Made by a program: the position numbers and the translations under genes
Assembly (NCBI RefSeq): GCF_963675165.1
Contig: NC_087377.1
Coordinates: forward strand, 10,774,632-10,838,631
DNA length: 64,000 nt
From: Halichondria panicea
Taxonomy: Eukaryota > Porifera > Demospongiae > Suberitida > Halichondriidae
Direction of reading: 5' to 3'
Notes under the pieces: model-generated
Databases searched by the model: none
What the model was told of the DNA's origin: nothing
The model's input: the letters and a program-made list of their open reading frames with translations, nothing else
Shown: one piece after another, positions 10,501 through 22,510 of the stretch
How positions within the stretch are numbered: position 1 is the first letter of the stretch
Layout: every line of letters begins with the position of its first letter

Positions 10501-12280
10501 TCAACAAATTGAATGTGGTTCGCCATTAACAAACAAATGTGCGTGTGCGTGTGTGATTGGACACGTTCACATTTGCTTTAATTACTAACACGAACAATAT
10601 CATATTTATTACGATAATTAATTATACATTATGCACACGTGTGTGTGGTCTTACTTTAATCTGTTGGGCAGTTGGTCACTGGTAGTGGTAGCCGCGAATG
10701 AAGACAGTCGCTGTTAATCCTTCCTTTTTGTTCTTACCGGCCCCTTCACGGTTCACCCCCTCAGTCTGACCATCTGCAAGTTTTGATAACAGTTACACGG
10801 CCAAGTTTAACTGTGTATATTGATAACCTTGTGTGTATGACTTCTGTTGATCGCTAATTGACACTCTGCTACGCCTGGTGAATTAGAGTCAACTTCATTA
10901 AACATGTACAAACGTGGTCGGTATACTAACCACCTCTAGACCAAAATAACAACCCTTAGGCCTAGTTTACCATAATTATGTTAGACAAATTCTGCACTAA
11001 TAAAGCAGCTTTTGGTTTCAAGGGGAAATTAGAAGGCCCCCTTGGATTTTAAACTCAACCATGGTATAAATAAACTATAGCTAGATCTATCACATTGCCC
11101 CCGTAAATTTGGGGCTTAAACATTTTCCTCCCTCTTGGAAATATCCTGCCATGTTTTTAGTGTCCCTCAGAACTAAAAGCCTAGCTGTCATTAAAGGGGG
11201 AAATACTATCACTCAAAATAGCTAGGTTTTAAGTAAAAGGAGATTTGTGCAGTAAATATTATTAATTTAAGCACATGCATCATGGGTATAATAAATATAT
11301 ATTGTTGGAGGTAATTCTTAATGTCCTAGGACTGACCACACCGACCTAGTCGGTAATAGCCTGTAGAACTTCCCCTCCACCACAAATACAATCACAACAA
11401 ACTCACTGATTTATCAACTACAGAGTCTTCGTTACTTTAATATCGCAGCCATGCAGCATATCTTGATTTGCTGTGTCCATGTTTGCTGTCATTTGTGCTA
11501 AAGTTTTCAATCAAAAAATCAAAAATGCATTTTAGTCAGTACAATACCTTGATTGAAGTCTCCCACTTGCCTATATACTCTCAGGCATCAAGAAAAACTT
11601 GGCCAATTAGGAACCCAAGGATACCTGCAATTGTAAAATTGATGCACAAGTTATGATAATGCTGTCCATCTTACACCCCACGATGTGTTCTCAACTTAAA
11701 AAACGTGTTCTTATCAATTATTATTCTTCAAGTATCGATAGCTTGTTTTTGTTCTTCTCGAATTACAGTGAGGATAGGAATGAGTGCATGAGTGCTGTTT
11801 TGCAGGGTGTGCTTCAGTGGACAGTTTCATTCTCAAGTGGTACATTCCGTCATTGACTACTGCTGCTCTCGGAGGCAGCACTCTCTGAACACACAAATAC
11901 CGCCACTTACATAATTATAATTAATTTGAACAAGTACTTTCTTTCTGTCTTATTGAAGCACTTTAATTAGTATAGAAGCATCAAAATGCAACTTTTTACT
12001 GAAGTGCTTTCTCAAGAAGTTGGTGATGTTGACAGGTTCCGAATCTCCAAGGTAAATTAATACTATCCTTTTCCTACAATTAACGTGTAGTATGTGTATA
12101 CGTGTGCGATTGCATGGAAGCATAATGACTTTGTAAGTTTGTTTTGGCCAGTGTATGTTTTTAACGCACTAATATAGAACTTACTATCTTCTTTGTTTTT
12201 GACTACAGGTAAACTGGATATCTTAAAGGGAGCGTTGAAGACCTGGCGATAATTAATTAGTTGGTGTTTTTCTGTGAAGC
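10501..12280. other. Intergenic DNA with few recognisable features
   Basis: No recognised protein. The segment near 11310-11360 (TCCTAGGACTGACCACACC) resembles 14012-14070 (CACTAGCACTGACCACACCC), which suggests that the segmental duplication once extended further or that another repeat family is present. Confidence 0.4.
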
Positions 12281-12283
12281 CGG

Positions 12284-12485
12284 CTAATGACTGACTCTTT
12301 TCCCACAATTATCAGATTCGTCGCACAGAAAGTTGACCTGTTTGGGAGAATGGTACAGAGTACACACATGCACACACAAGACACTCATGGGTACGCGTGC
12401 ATGCACACCCACACATCCACACATAATTATACATACACATACCTGTTGCGCGTCAAAGTCCCAACAGGCCTTGATTGGCACTGAG
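12284..12485 (-). pseudogene. Second fragment of the DxAQQ / VNFLCDE transposon-derived family
   Basis: On the minus strand, about 12485-12442 encodes KACWDFDAQQ followed by a GTATGTG donor. After a GT-rich intron-like gap, about 12350-12287 encodes VNFLCDESDNC followed by a stop. These correspond to SFDYAQQ and ANFICDEAGNC in the fragment at 6510-7130, in the same order and strand. The segment between the two motifs (YYP...RKC) is missing here. It is too short to be functional. Confidence 0.45.
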
Positions 12486-12784
12486 TTGACAAGGAGGTAG
12501 AGAAGAGAGGGAGTGGCTGGAGCTCGGCAGCTGTAGTGTGAAATGAGGGGGTGGAGAAGGAGGCAGATGCAACAGGTGTTCCCTTTATAACTCCTTGCAC
12601 TGGTCCATATCATCCGATAATAATAGAATCTCTCGAGTTGTGCCAATGGAAGGTGAAGGTGGAGGTGGATCTGCATGCAGGAGCCAGAAGACGCAGGAGA
12701 ACCAGGAGTTGCCATTCTGTATCAGAGTTGTTCAAAATGGGTCAGGATAATGTCACTAAATGAAAAAAGTGCCCCAAGTATATA

Positions 12785-13080
12785 TGAGAGCCCGTCGGCA
12801 CTAAATCTCTCCTATACTAGGAGGTATTATTATAATGCATGTGCAATTAAACAATTTCCCCAGGTATATAGGAGAGCTTTAATGCCAATGGACTCTCCTA
12901 TATTAGTTCAGGGAACATTTAATGCTCAGCACTAGATCTCTCCTATATTACTTTAGATGCTCGGCACTGAATCTCTCCTATAATAATACGGACAATGCGT
13001 AATGACTGCATGAGGGCACAAAGTCTCTCTTATTATTATGGGATATGCTTAATGTCTGAGGGCACTAAATTTGCACTGAA
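12785..13080. repeat. Degenerate tandem repeat (CACTAAATCTCTCCTATA units)
   Basis: Four to five units of about 60-70 bp share GGCACTRAATCTCTCCTATA and a following ATTTAATGC-like stretch. Unit lengths vary and the last units are eroded. Confidence 0.65.
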
Positions 13081-14691
13081 ATAATAATAATAATTATGCT
13101 AACGTTCTCTTTTGGGTTGTACCAAGTAAAGCCCAAAATCCTGTCGTATTTAATCAACCATGACGCTGATGCATGGTTGGCAAATTACTAGTACAGTTTT
13201 GTTTCTAATGGAACAGTCAACCATGCAAGCCAAGGGCACCCCAATGGCTTATTGCTGAGTGCGAGGTCAGTTTGTTCCCCTGCCCATATAAAAATAATAT
13301 CTGTGTATATGTACAAGCTAGTATTCTGTTCCAATAAATGATGTAGTAATAGTGTTATAGTTACCTTGTAGAAAGAATACTGATCAGGGCCCTATATGGC
13401 TCTGAGTCTTCCTCTCCATTTTCTTCCTGCCTCTAGCAAGTAAAGATAACATTGTAAAATCTATACCATATTTTGCTCAAAAGTTATTCTATCGTTGTGC
13501 AGTTGGTGTTACCTTATAATTATGGTCAGACGCTGAGGGTCAGTTGCAGTTTTCGTATGGTTGCAAGTGGAGGGACTGGGGGCTCTAAATCAGGTGGTGA
13601 GAAGGGTACGCCAGGTGATGAGAAGGGTACGTCAGGTGGTGAGAAGGTAAAATCTGGTGTTGAGAATTAGATTGTAAGAGGGTAGGGACTGTGAGGAGTG
13701 TGCCTGTGTGCAAATTCATATCTTTTAAAAACAACTTTTTGCTCATTATAAATATTGTACATACTCGCTAGTAACTGCTTGCAATAAAGAGCAAACAACA
13801 CAGATAATTATCATAAATATGCATTGCAATCACCACAAGATTATCCCATAAGCAACACGTATAAATAATTAATGAACAGCTGGATAACACTGTCACATTT
13901 TTCTTGAAATCAGAACTAAACGCTTGTAATTTGCCAGCTTCAAACTGGGACGGCATAAAGATCCTCTACGAAAGAAATAGTATCACTCAAACAATTATGG
14001 TCTCCCTATGTAGTAATTCCTAATGCACACTAGCACTGACCACACCCACCTCTTCGGTAATGGCAACTGTATCTTTCCCATTGGCAGCTCAGAATGATTG
14101 GCTCACAATATCCAGAGTGCACTGGCAGCGAGGTGGTTCATTTTGGAGGGATCGACAGCTAGTAAAGTGAAAGGTACAGAGTTGGTTGTCAGGTGCTGGT
14201 AGGCGGGGGAATATAAAAGTTGTCAAGTTTTCGAAGTAACAGAGATATGCACTGACTGCTGTCTATGACTACGTTACAAGCATAACTTCTAATCATGAAA
14301 ACCACAGCTATATACTACAGTGTATAACTGTGTACAATACTTCTGGTATGATATTACATACATTACTTGAATACTCATATACAATCTCATCACTGCTGAA
14401 TCAGAAACTTCTGTGGGGACTTTATGCTCAATCGTAAGAATGCACTATTTATTTAATAATTAAGGCATGCATGTGCACTGCATGTATGGTGATCATGAGG
14501 TCCCTATATGTGGACCATATCTTGATCCGAGGGACAGGAAAGACCACCACCTGTCTATACCTGTACCTTCAAGTGAGTGCTAACTCATGACACCCACCCA
14601 TATAGGACGAAATTATTACACACAAATACGTCTCATGTATAACATATTACTGTATCATACGTAATGTGCTTAAAACAGTTGAAAAATAGAG
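13081..14691. other. Intergenic DNA; short Gly/Lys-rich minisatellite at 13575-13668
   Basis: An 18-bp unit (GGTGATGAGAAGGGTACG) is repeated about four times and can be translated as GGEKGTPGDEKGTSGGEK in a 65-codon frame. There is no flanking conserved sequence, so it is not called as a gene. The rest shows no gene. Confidence 0.4.
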
Positions 14692-16464
14692 TACAAATTT
14701 GGAAGGTATGTACAAGTAAATCCACCCACTCATAGTGAGAGTAAACTTCCTCCCGTTAGAGACGGCCTGCTGGAGCATACACTCCTCACATCCACTCACT
14801 CACATCGAGGCCTCTTCCTCCTCCCTCATCCACGCCTCTGCCTGGAAGATCCCCATCTTCGCAAACACCAATTCCAAAATTGTTTGACTACCTTTTCTGG
14901 GATCGGTAACATGCCTTCTCCCATGTATAGCCAACAGCCAGAAGTGCCAGAACATCACATGCCTGCCTGGGTCTGCCACCTTGCGCTCACCAACTTCCAC
15001 CCTCGGCACCTTCACTGACCAGTGTCTTCCCCAACCACAATACGGACCCTGGAGGGAGGGTTAACACACCCATTACAACACACACGTTATCCAACTGAAG
15101 GTGTAACTGTGCCTCTCCCAATGACAATTCAGCCCCTTCTTTGGCTTTGACTGTATTACTTAGAAGTTCTCGTCTTTTTCTTACACCACTTTCAGCGTTG
15201 TAATTAGACGATACGAACGTACTAAAAATATACTAAAACAGTACAGGAACTTTTTATTAATAGCTTTTTATTAATAGCTAGCAGTGGCGGATCCTGAATT
15301 TTTTTCTAAACAAAAGGTTATCACTTTTCATACTGAGCATGCAGTCTGCATGCACTACACTGGAGAGTTTTTAGCCTTCATAGTCACTGAAATTGCACAG
15401 ATAAAGCTTCGCAGGACTAACAAGGACTAAAGGTAAGTGAGAAGTGCATGTGAAAGCTAGTAAGAAAGGATCAACTTGCTAACAAGTTGCTTGAGCCTCC
15501 CACTCACATCTTTCTCAAAGGGGGGTTCAATTGAACCCAAAGAACCCACTCTGGATCCGCCACTGGCTAGTGTATGCTAGACAACTCACTATCAGTATGT
15601 CAGAGTAGTTCATCTCCTGGTGTAGTGTAAGTCGGTCATGGCAGTACTGTGTCCAAAACTAGAGGTGTGGTCAACACCGGTACCCACTGATGGTACTATA
15701 CCTGACCTAGCAGCTGCATGGTGAGGGTGGGGACACGAGAGGAGAACAGGTAGCTCCATCTTGTAGATCTGCACGTCTGTAGCGTGATTATGTGAGTGTG
15801 TGTGTGGAAGGGAGGTATAGTATAAAACACAAAGCTTATTAGATTGGATGGAACCACGAGGCCGCTGAAGCATACCATTTTGACTTAAAAGGAATGCTAA
15901 TTTATTAATGGACATATGAAGGACATTTAATTGAACGATCATTAGAGGAGCACCAATTTAATCGTTGCTAGTCCACAAGTTTTGGTCCCTTTAATTTCCT
16001 GACTTGTGTGTAGCTCGAGGAGAGGCCAGCGGGACCACTCCCATTTGTGTGGAGTCCAGGTGTGATTGTCATATTTATATGGCTAAACATCACAAGGCAA
16101 CAGTTAAAAAACAGGAAAATTAACTTTCAAGTATTTTTTGGGTTAGTTTGGTCTAGTAGGTACTTCAATAATTTCAGCTACAGTAATCAGGAAATGGTAA
16201 AGCATGCACAATACCCACGTGATCGTACTGTGATGATGGTACTGTCCCTTGAGTTCTCCATACTGCACTGAGGATGCTTGCAGCTTTTAATATTACAGTT
16301 TTACCATGTGTTTGGTCCTTGAGAATCATGTGATTTCCCTATCTAGGTTTCATCTCATTTACATGACTATAGACTTAGTGTTTGTGGCTTGTACATGTAC
16401 ATATCTAGCATGCAGAAGCAGATTGCAGAAACTGCTTCTGTAGCTATATAATAGACCTAATTAT
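14692..16464. repeat. Segmental duplication, copy B
   Basis: Direct-orientation partner of 9393-10500. It is longer because of extra DNA between about 15130 and 16060, which includes the MITE at 15281-15566. The flanking repeat sequence resumes at ATATGGCTAAACATCAC (16077), matching ATTATGGCTAAACACCAAGC (10131). Confidence 0.75.
15281..15566. mobile_element. MITE with CAGTGGCGGATCC ends, inserted in duplication copy B
   Basis: The left end GCAGTGGCGGATCCTGAATT and right end CTGGATCCGCCACTGG are clear inverted repeats. It is absent from copy A at the equivalent place, so it inserted after the duplication or was lost from copy A. Confidence 0.8.
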
Positions 16465-16613
16465 GACACTCTACTTCTCCGGCCAACCCTCTCTTCTCTG
16501 TCACCCCAGCAACGCCAGTCGTATACGTGAGTGCCGAACTCAGTTCAGACAAATACAGGACAGCGGGCTGGGTGTGGAGTGAAAGGAGTTTGATGATTCT
16601 CAGGGCAACGAGT

Positions 16614-16667
16614 ATAGCCTCGGCCAATTTCCGTTCTTTAGAGAAAAATCGGCTGGGATCGAGGCTA
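16614..16667. mobile_element. Short AGCCTCG...CGAGGCTA hairpin
   Basis: TAGCCTCGGCC and GGCTGGGATCGAGGCTA face each other 54 bp apart. It is a minimal copy of the same family as 3151-3196. It interrupts an otherwise open minus-strand frame of unknown nature (16457-16613). Confidence 0.6.
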
Positions 16668-17147
16668 GGTGACAAGCAGCTGCTTAGATAGGGACGAGTC
16701 TACTTGGCTGCTGAATGGGAGTAGACACATAATATTATATTAGGGAACGCACAGTACATGATATGTATGTACATAATTTATTGTACACTGGGTGTGTGCA
16801 CTGAGTGACTCATGAAACACAACATTGTAGTAGAATACATAAACAGTAACATGTAGCTGTATATCGAGGAGTGCTTACCCTATATGAAACATAATCTACC
16901 AACTCCTAGCCCTTGGCCTTGATCTGACCAAAAAGACACTCGACTCAAAAAGATTTCAGGTTTTTCTTTGGGTCAAAAGTTAGATAAATTCTGTTCTTGA
17001 GAGACCAGGATTCACACCAAAATTTGTCAGTTGATCATGTAGTCTCGAATTCCAGCCTCTTTGCTAGACTATTGATCATGCATCAAGAGTAACTCAGCAG
17101 GTACATACCTACACGCTACTAGCAGGAGGAGAAAATAACACTAAGCT

Positions 17148-17222
17148 TGCGCATGCGCAAAGAGGCTTACTTCTGCGGCCTAAATTGGAGGATATAAGAG
17201 CCAGCACAACCTTAGCTCTTTG
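17148..17222 (+). promoter_or_regulatory. Promoter: NRF1-like palindrome plus TATA box
   Basis: TTGCGCATGCGCAA at 17147-17160 is a full match to the NRF1-type palindrome TGCGCATGCGCA. GGATATAAGAG at about 17191-17201 is a TATA-like box, about 75 bp upstream of the ATG at 17271. The spacing fits transcription starting around 17220-17230. Function is inferred from motifs and position only. Confidence 0.5.
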
Positions 17223-17270
17223 TGGAACTCCATGCTGCTCTGAAAAACTGTACTACCAAGTTGTGCAAAG

Positions 17271-17361
17271 ATGGCTTGTTTTATATTAAGCCTGGTTCTC
17301 CTCCTTATCTTCACTATTTCCGTACCTCAAATTGTAGAAGCGCAAGCTTTAGGAAGAACAT
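17271..17361 (+). CDS. First exon encoding a signal peptide, rest of gene not found
   Basis: ATG at 17271 starts MACFILSLVLLLIFTISVPQ and continues IVEAQALGRT, a textbook signal peptide with a cleavage site probably after VEA or AQA. The exon ends in phase 1 at a consensus donor, GTAAGTG, at 17362. A TATA box and an NRF1-like site lie just upstream, so this looks like a real transcription unit for a secreted protein. No plausible second exon was recognised downstream; MITEs begin at 17718. Either the remaining exons are short and Cys-rich and were missed, or the gene has been truncated by transposon insertion. Confidence 0.55.
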
Positions 17362-17717
17362 GTAAGTGATAAACAGTATAGTTTTTTGATTATTCTCAAC
17401 CTCAAAGTACTGCATATCAATTTTAAGGTCTAGTTTATAGCTAAATGTTGGGAATGTGTATATCTAGTGTGTGTATACTTATATATAGTTTAGTGTAATG
17501 CTTATAGACATTGGAAAATAATCATGGAACTGTATATACATACCAGTTTCAGTATACTGACATCATTCCTCTATAAAATTATAGAAGGTGATCAGGGTTA
17601 GGGTTGTGATTTTCTCACGGTGTTGTGATATTAAAAACATTTCTCGCTTATTTGGTGCTTCTTTGACCAATCTGTAAATACTGCGGCAGCTATACAGTTA
17701 TATATATATAGGGGTTG

Positions 17718-18147
17718 GTATATGTGACAGGCTCTGGGAAAACCAGACTATTGGAGCAGACTAAAATATGTGTGATTAATGTACCAAATAATAGAGCAGA
17801 GCATTGCCTACACAATGATATGCTTAGTGTTCACATACCTAGTTTCATACCCGAGTCATGCGCGTTGGAAACTCGAAGCCGTAAAATGTAGTATCGAGAA
17901 AAACGACTCTCAAAGATTGCTTAATTAGGAAAAATAAGGTAATAGCGAAACTTTGGACGAAGCGTTTCGATGGAAAGAGTTGGATTTAGAGCATCAGATT
18001 TTACAGAGAGGTAGTAGAAGGACTGTAGATACTTATACATCAATAACATTTTATTTGAGATTTTATACTGTAGGCATAAATTTAGCTGTAGCTCAATACT
18101 AAATTCTGCTCCAATAGTCTGGTTTTCCCAGAGCCTGTCACATATAC
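17718..18147. mobile_element. MITE with about 45-bp inverted ends (GTATATGTGACAGGCTCTGG)
   Basis: GTGACAGGCTCTGGGAAAAC plus CAGACTATTGGAGCAGA at the left is mirrored by TCTGCTCCAATAGTCTGG and GTTTTCCCAGAGCCTGTCAC at the right, near-perfectly. It contains no transposase. It directly abuts the next MITE. Confidence 0.85.
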
Positions 18148-18603
18148 AGTGTATCCTCCATAAAACGGACACCATTGGGGAACAGCCTTTTGGCCATTAT
18201 AGAGAGGTGGTCTTACTTGGGAGGTTTCGATTGCCAGCTATGTATGCTCTCTGAGTCATTTCTTGCTGCAAATGAATCTTGGGGCTTTGCTAACTGCTTT
18301 TTTAGCTCATACAAGGTTTGAAAAGGCTGTAGAGACAAGCTACAGCTAGGTTTTCATGATTGTGCAAAATAATGCTATCTCAGCAATAATTTCCTGCTAA
18401 TTCTGGATGTGGCTGTCCGTTCTGGGAGGTTATTTTCCATTGCTAAAGTTGATTGGGGGACTAGAAAGCTGCTCTTATACGGAGTAGAGAGGTGGTCGCT
18501 CCTGAGAGGTTGAATTAAAGTCATTGCAGTTTCAATCCGGACCTGAGCTCTTGGCCGTTATATAGCGTGTGGTTGCTCTTTGGAGGTGGTTGTTAATGGA
18601 CTC
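18147..18603 (-). mobile_element. MITE with ACAGTGGAACCTCTAT-type ends (older copy)
   Basis: It matches, in inverse orientation, the better preserved element at 48520-48998. Shared interior landmarks are ACACGCTATATAACGG, GAGCGACCACCTCTCTACTC and CAATGGTGTCCGTTTTAT (given here as in the other copy). Its ends have diverged (ACAGTGTATCCTCCATAAAA). Confidence 0.8.
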
Positions 18604-18618
18604 CAATTGTATTATTAT

Positions 18619-19060
18619 CAGAGCCTCCAAGTATACGGTTTTTTCCGGATTTATACGGATTTCTGTCTTATAATACGGTTATACGGAATTAACTGCAAAA
18701 ATACGGATATACATGTAGATCTAGAAGACTAGAAGTGGCCTTTTGTCAGCTTACAGAATAAGTTAACTGGCCTTATAGTTGACAGTAAAGGATCTAGTAG
18801 CATCCCTACAGCTGTAGTAGCTCTATGCCCTATACTGGTAGTGAGTCTGATACTGAAAGACAGCTATAAATTTATCTTGTAAAGCCAAGTCTCGCTTGCC
18901 ACGCCCTTTTATTGAAGGGGCGGGGCAATTACAAAGCCACTAAACAGCATTTCATATCATTTCCATGTTTTGTACATCGTTTTATACTGAAAATCATCAT
19001 TAAATACAGAAAAATGAGCTGATTAATACTGAAAAGAAAAGTCTCTACTTGGAGGCTCTG
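18619..19060. mobile_element. MITE with CAGAGCCTCCAAGTA ends, copy 1
   Basis: CAGAGCCTCCAAGTATACGG at the left and TACTTGGAGGCTCTG at the right. Copies lie at 28313-28757 and, truncated and interrupting another repeat, at 39709-39930. Confidence 0.8.
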
Positions 19061-20207
19061 TTGTTATGGTGCAAGGGATTTATAGCAGTAAACCCACCAA
19101 GCCCAGCAAGTGGGCAGCCTGAGGGCAAGTTGGTTTATGTTGCCATACATCCCTATAGTAACCATAATATAAGTGTTATCCTGATTGGTTGGCTATAACT
19201 ATGCTACCATGATAACTCACTTTCAAACTTCAGTAAGAAAATAAAATTGATATCAAGCTTGCCCTAACTCCGCCAACCCCTACTGTCTCGTAATGTGTTT
19301 GTGGACAGCCTGTCCAGGAAATGCAGACCTTACAGACTCTGAGCCCCACCCCAAACACAGCTACTCCCATGCACCTGACCCGCCTATACCACACAGAACG
19401 AGCTCCGCCCTGCTGAAAGCAGCAAGCGCTTTGCTACATTCATTGAAAAGCAAGGAATGGCACGAGGAAACACTAACAAAAGCACCAAATGCATGGGCTC
19501 TTGCCTTTGATGCTTGGAAAGTAACTTGAAACATAATGCGTGCACTCGGTTGACAAAGTTCCAGAAAACCTGTTTTTGCAACTACTGATTATGAGTCTAT
19601 AGTCCCAAGGTTTGCATGCTCTTGAAACTAGAAATACCGATGTTAAAGTCAATCCATCAACTCCTCTGTGGTCTACTGCCACTTGGCAAACTGAACTTGA
19701 TGCATGATTAGATCCAGAGGAAGTGCAATTAAAGCAATTAGCAAGCAAGTGCAAAGCACTTATTGTGGCTATAGTTAGTCTGAACTGAACAAGAATCGTT
19801 AGTTAGGTCAAAGTCCAGTCCAGTGGTCTAGTCCAGTGGGGCCAGTCCACCAATTACAGACATCCTGGGGAAATATAATTATCACAGTTATACAGTGGGC
19901 ATATCCTAGCAACTGCATGCATTAAAGTAGGCTGGCTTAATTTTGAGCATAATTATATTTTTTGGGTGAGAACTATGCTGACATAATAGGTACCTTTTTA
20001 TAACAGTATAGTGAGAATAATACGCAGGATTTTGAAAGTAAACATTAGTGCCGACTACCAGTCACCATTTGTAGGAGTACTATACTATAGTCGGTTTCCA
20101 GAGCACTGCAACCACAATGTAGTGATTATACCATGTGTTATTATTTTTAGTCTACCCACACATTACTAGAATGTATACTGAAACACCATTGCAGTCAGAA
20201 CGCAATG
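19061..20207. other. Intergenic DNA with a possible decayed coding remnant at 19280-19580
   Basis: Around 19290-19580 all three forward frames contain protein-like pieces (for example ESSKRFATFIEKQGMARGNT) broken by stops, with elevated GC. This suggests an old gene or transposon fragment. No family was recognised. The rest is featureless. Confidence 0.3.
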
Positions 20208-20526
20208 CAGTGGCGTAGGAAGTGGGGTGGCTCCAGGGGCTGGAGCCCCCCCTTGTTGGAGAGCAATGTTTAGCTTGAACTGTTGAGCTAGCTTAGCTAG
20301 CTACAGCATGCTGGCTACATGTACGTGATTATTTCAATGATGAGCTAAGTTTCAAAAGTCTAAAGTGCAAAGTGATAGATCTACCACAGAGATAATGATT
20401 GATCTATGAGCCTATAGTCTTGAATTCCAGCCTCTTTCGGTCTTTGCAAGAATATGAAGTTGGGGAGGGCGGCGTGGCCAGACTACTATGAGCCCCCCTT
20501 GCAAAAAAATCTTCCTACACCATTGC
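20208..20526. mobile_element. MITE with CAGTGGCGTAGGAAG ends
   Basis: CAGTGGCGTAGGAAGTGGGG at the left and CTTCCTACACCATTG at the right, with GAGCCCCCC blocks just inside both ends. Non-coding. Confidence 0.75.
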
Positions 20527-21059
20527 AATGGTTCCAGGCAGCAGATGCTCCTACGTAGAGACGTATAGAGATTTGAATATTAATGATCAGTTGGCAATTG
20601 TTTGCGATTTAGCCAAATTTGCGATTGCTATCTGGCAAGGATTGTGATATCATATATAATAGATAGGTTTTGTGATTTTATTTATCAAAGCGATCAACAC
20701 ACGGAAAAATTACATAATGATTATGTTTGATGCTTGCAGTAAGATATGGTCCAGATTTGTAGTTTGTATAGTGTACATGTATTTATGTGTGGGACTCAGA
20801 TACCGCAGACAGGTAATCAATACGTTGTGGTTGCAGTGCCCTTTGATACAGTGGGGGTTGCAGTGCCCTTTGGTACAGTGGGGGTTGCAGTGCACTTAGC
20901 AGAAAACCACAATTAGATTGTCAATAATACTTTAATTCTAGCCTAAGCTTGAGGCCAAACTAAAAGAGGAAATTATATTTAGCATAGTTGAATATTTTGG
21001 CCATTTCTAATAAAGACAGAACCTAATCTACTTAATTGGGGCAAGTTGGGTATTTAAGA

Positions 21060-21180
21060 AGGGGTGATGTATTTATTGATTTGCAAAGAAATAAAGAAAA
21101 ATCCCCAGGAGGGAATCGAACCCATGCCTTATCTATCATGTGACCTACTAAGCCACCACCCTAACCACTATAAGCCCCTA
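21060..21180 (-). repeat. tRNA-derived SINE head (or tRNA pseudogene)
   Basis: On the minus strand the sequence contains TATAGTGGTTAGGGTGGTGG (box A-like, about 21153-21172) and GGGTTCGATTCCC (box B, 21111-21123), about 40 bp apart, as in a tRNA gene. The 5' AGGGGCTTA and the 3' CTCCTGGGGA do not pair as an acceptor stem, and there is no consistent anticodon arm, so it is not called as a functional tRNA. The downstream T-rich segment fits a SINE tail. Confidence 0.65.
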
Positions 21181-21883
21181 AGTCATCACATCTATTATAT
21201 GCCCTCTACCCAGAGATCTTGTCTTTAAAGTGGATTGCAGACTTGCAGTGCATGCACTTGCAATAAAAAAATTGCCAACACCAACATCATGCATAATTCA
21301 ATTCATTCTATAGCCTATACATGCATCATTATATTAAAGCTTGCACTTTTAGTCCACCCAATAACTCAATTGATCCGTTTTATAGGCTCCTTCGATTCCT
21401 AGTTATGGGAAGCAAAACTAAGAATTTACTATGGAATTCAGCAAAACTAATGAATTCACTCAAAACACATGTCTGTTATTTATAGAGTTTGGACATCATT
21501 GGGCAACAAGTTAGTTATTGCAGGCGCCCTCGTGCAACATGCAAATAACTCGTGCTGGGCAATAACTAATACATGTATTACATTTAAAGAATGTTTTAAG
21601 AATGCTTATGTAACGATTTGACTGAATATATATATACATGTACATTATTAGGTTATTTTTGAAGAGGGGGGGGGGGGGGCAGGCCCATGTTTAGAGAGGT
21701 TCAAACAGAGTTTGTTGAAAAAATTTAATGGTTGATATTTCTATTCTTTCTATGCAAGAAAGAGTACTGCTTGCACGGTGCAAGTTTAGAGTTTAGGCTA
21801 AGAAATTATTATCTAGCAATCTAATTGCAGTTTTGCTGTTTGGCAATTCACTGTTACAAGTGCACCGCACTGTACCTCATTGT

Positions 21884-22163
21884 CAGTGGCGTAGGCAGAG
21901 GGGGGCTGAGGGGCTAGAGCCCCCCCTTTTGTGCTTTATCAACTCCAACTCAGCTTGAATCACCGCGATCTGTCCATGTATTCTGCACTGTACTGCATGC
22001 ATAGTTACTAGAATGATGTCAATTGAATGGAAATGTGGGCAGGGCCATCTAATGCGCATGCTGACTGCTGAGGAAAAGTGATGACCTTTTTTTAGGTGTT
22101 ATGCTCTGACCCTACTCAGCTGATTTGAGCCCTGCCCTTCCCAAAATCCTGGCTACGCCACTG
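21884..22163. mobile_element. MITE with CAGTGGCGTAGGCAG / GGCTACGCCACTG ends
   Basis: Inverted ends CAGTGGCGTAG and CTACGCCACTG, with GAGCCCCCCCTTTT next to the left end. Non-coding. Same family as 20208-20526. Confidence 0.8.
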
Positions 22164-22379
22164 ATTGTGATGGTGCATGGATAATAATCTCCTTGGCTAA
22201 TGGGATATGTGTTTACACTAGGCAATTTTAAAAGAAAATTAGCTGTTTTCTTGAGCATATATAATAGGCAATGGCTTGAGCAATCTACCAACCCCTGATG
22301 GGCCGCCCACGATGTATATGTATGTAGTCATGATGAACTTATAGACTACATTACATCATCTGTAATTGATCTGATTAGC

Positions 22380-22510
22380 GAAAAACAGTAGATTACATGG
22401 AAGCGTAATCTACAGGAAGCGCAATCTACAGGAAGCGCACTTATTCTACAGAAAGTGGGCTCATATTTTACAGGAAGTGACAAATAATTTACAGGAAGTT
22501 TTCAAAGTGA
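22380..22510. repeat. Degenerate tandem repeat of CTACAGGAAGCG
   Basis: Six to seven imperfect units (ATCTACAGGAAGCGCA and similar) follow one another before a conserved-looking AAGTGACAAGAAG segment. Confidence 0.6.

Noticed and set aside
12785-13080. CRISPR-like regular repeats
   Set aside because: Unit length and sequence vary, there are no unique spacers between conserved repeats, and the context is animal DNA; simple degenerate tandem repeat.
16457-16675. 72-codon minus-strand frame
   Set aside because: The upstream part is translation of a hairpin element (16614-16667); the remaining 50 codons have no recognisable feature.
21103-21178. Functional tRNA gene
   Set aside because: Box A and B are present, but the two ends do not form an acceptor stem and no anticodon arm is consistent.
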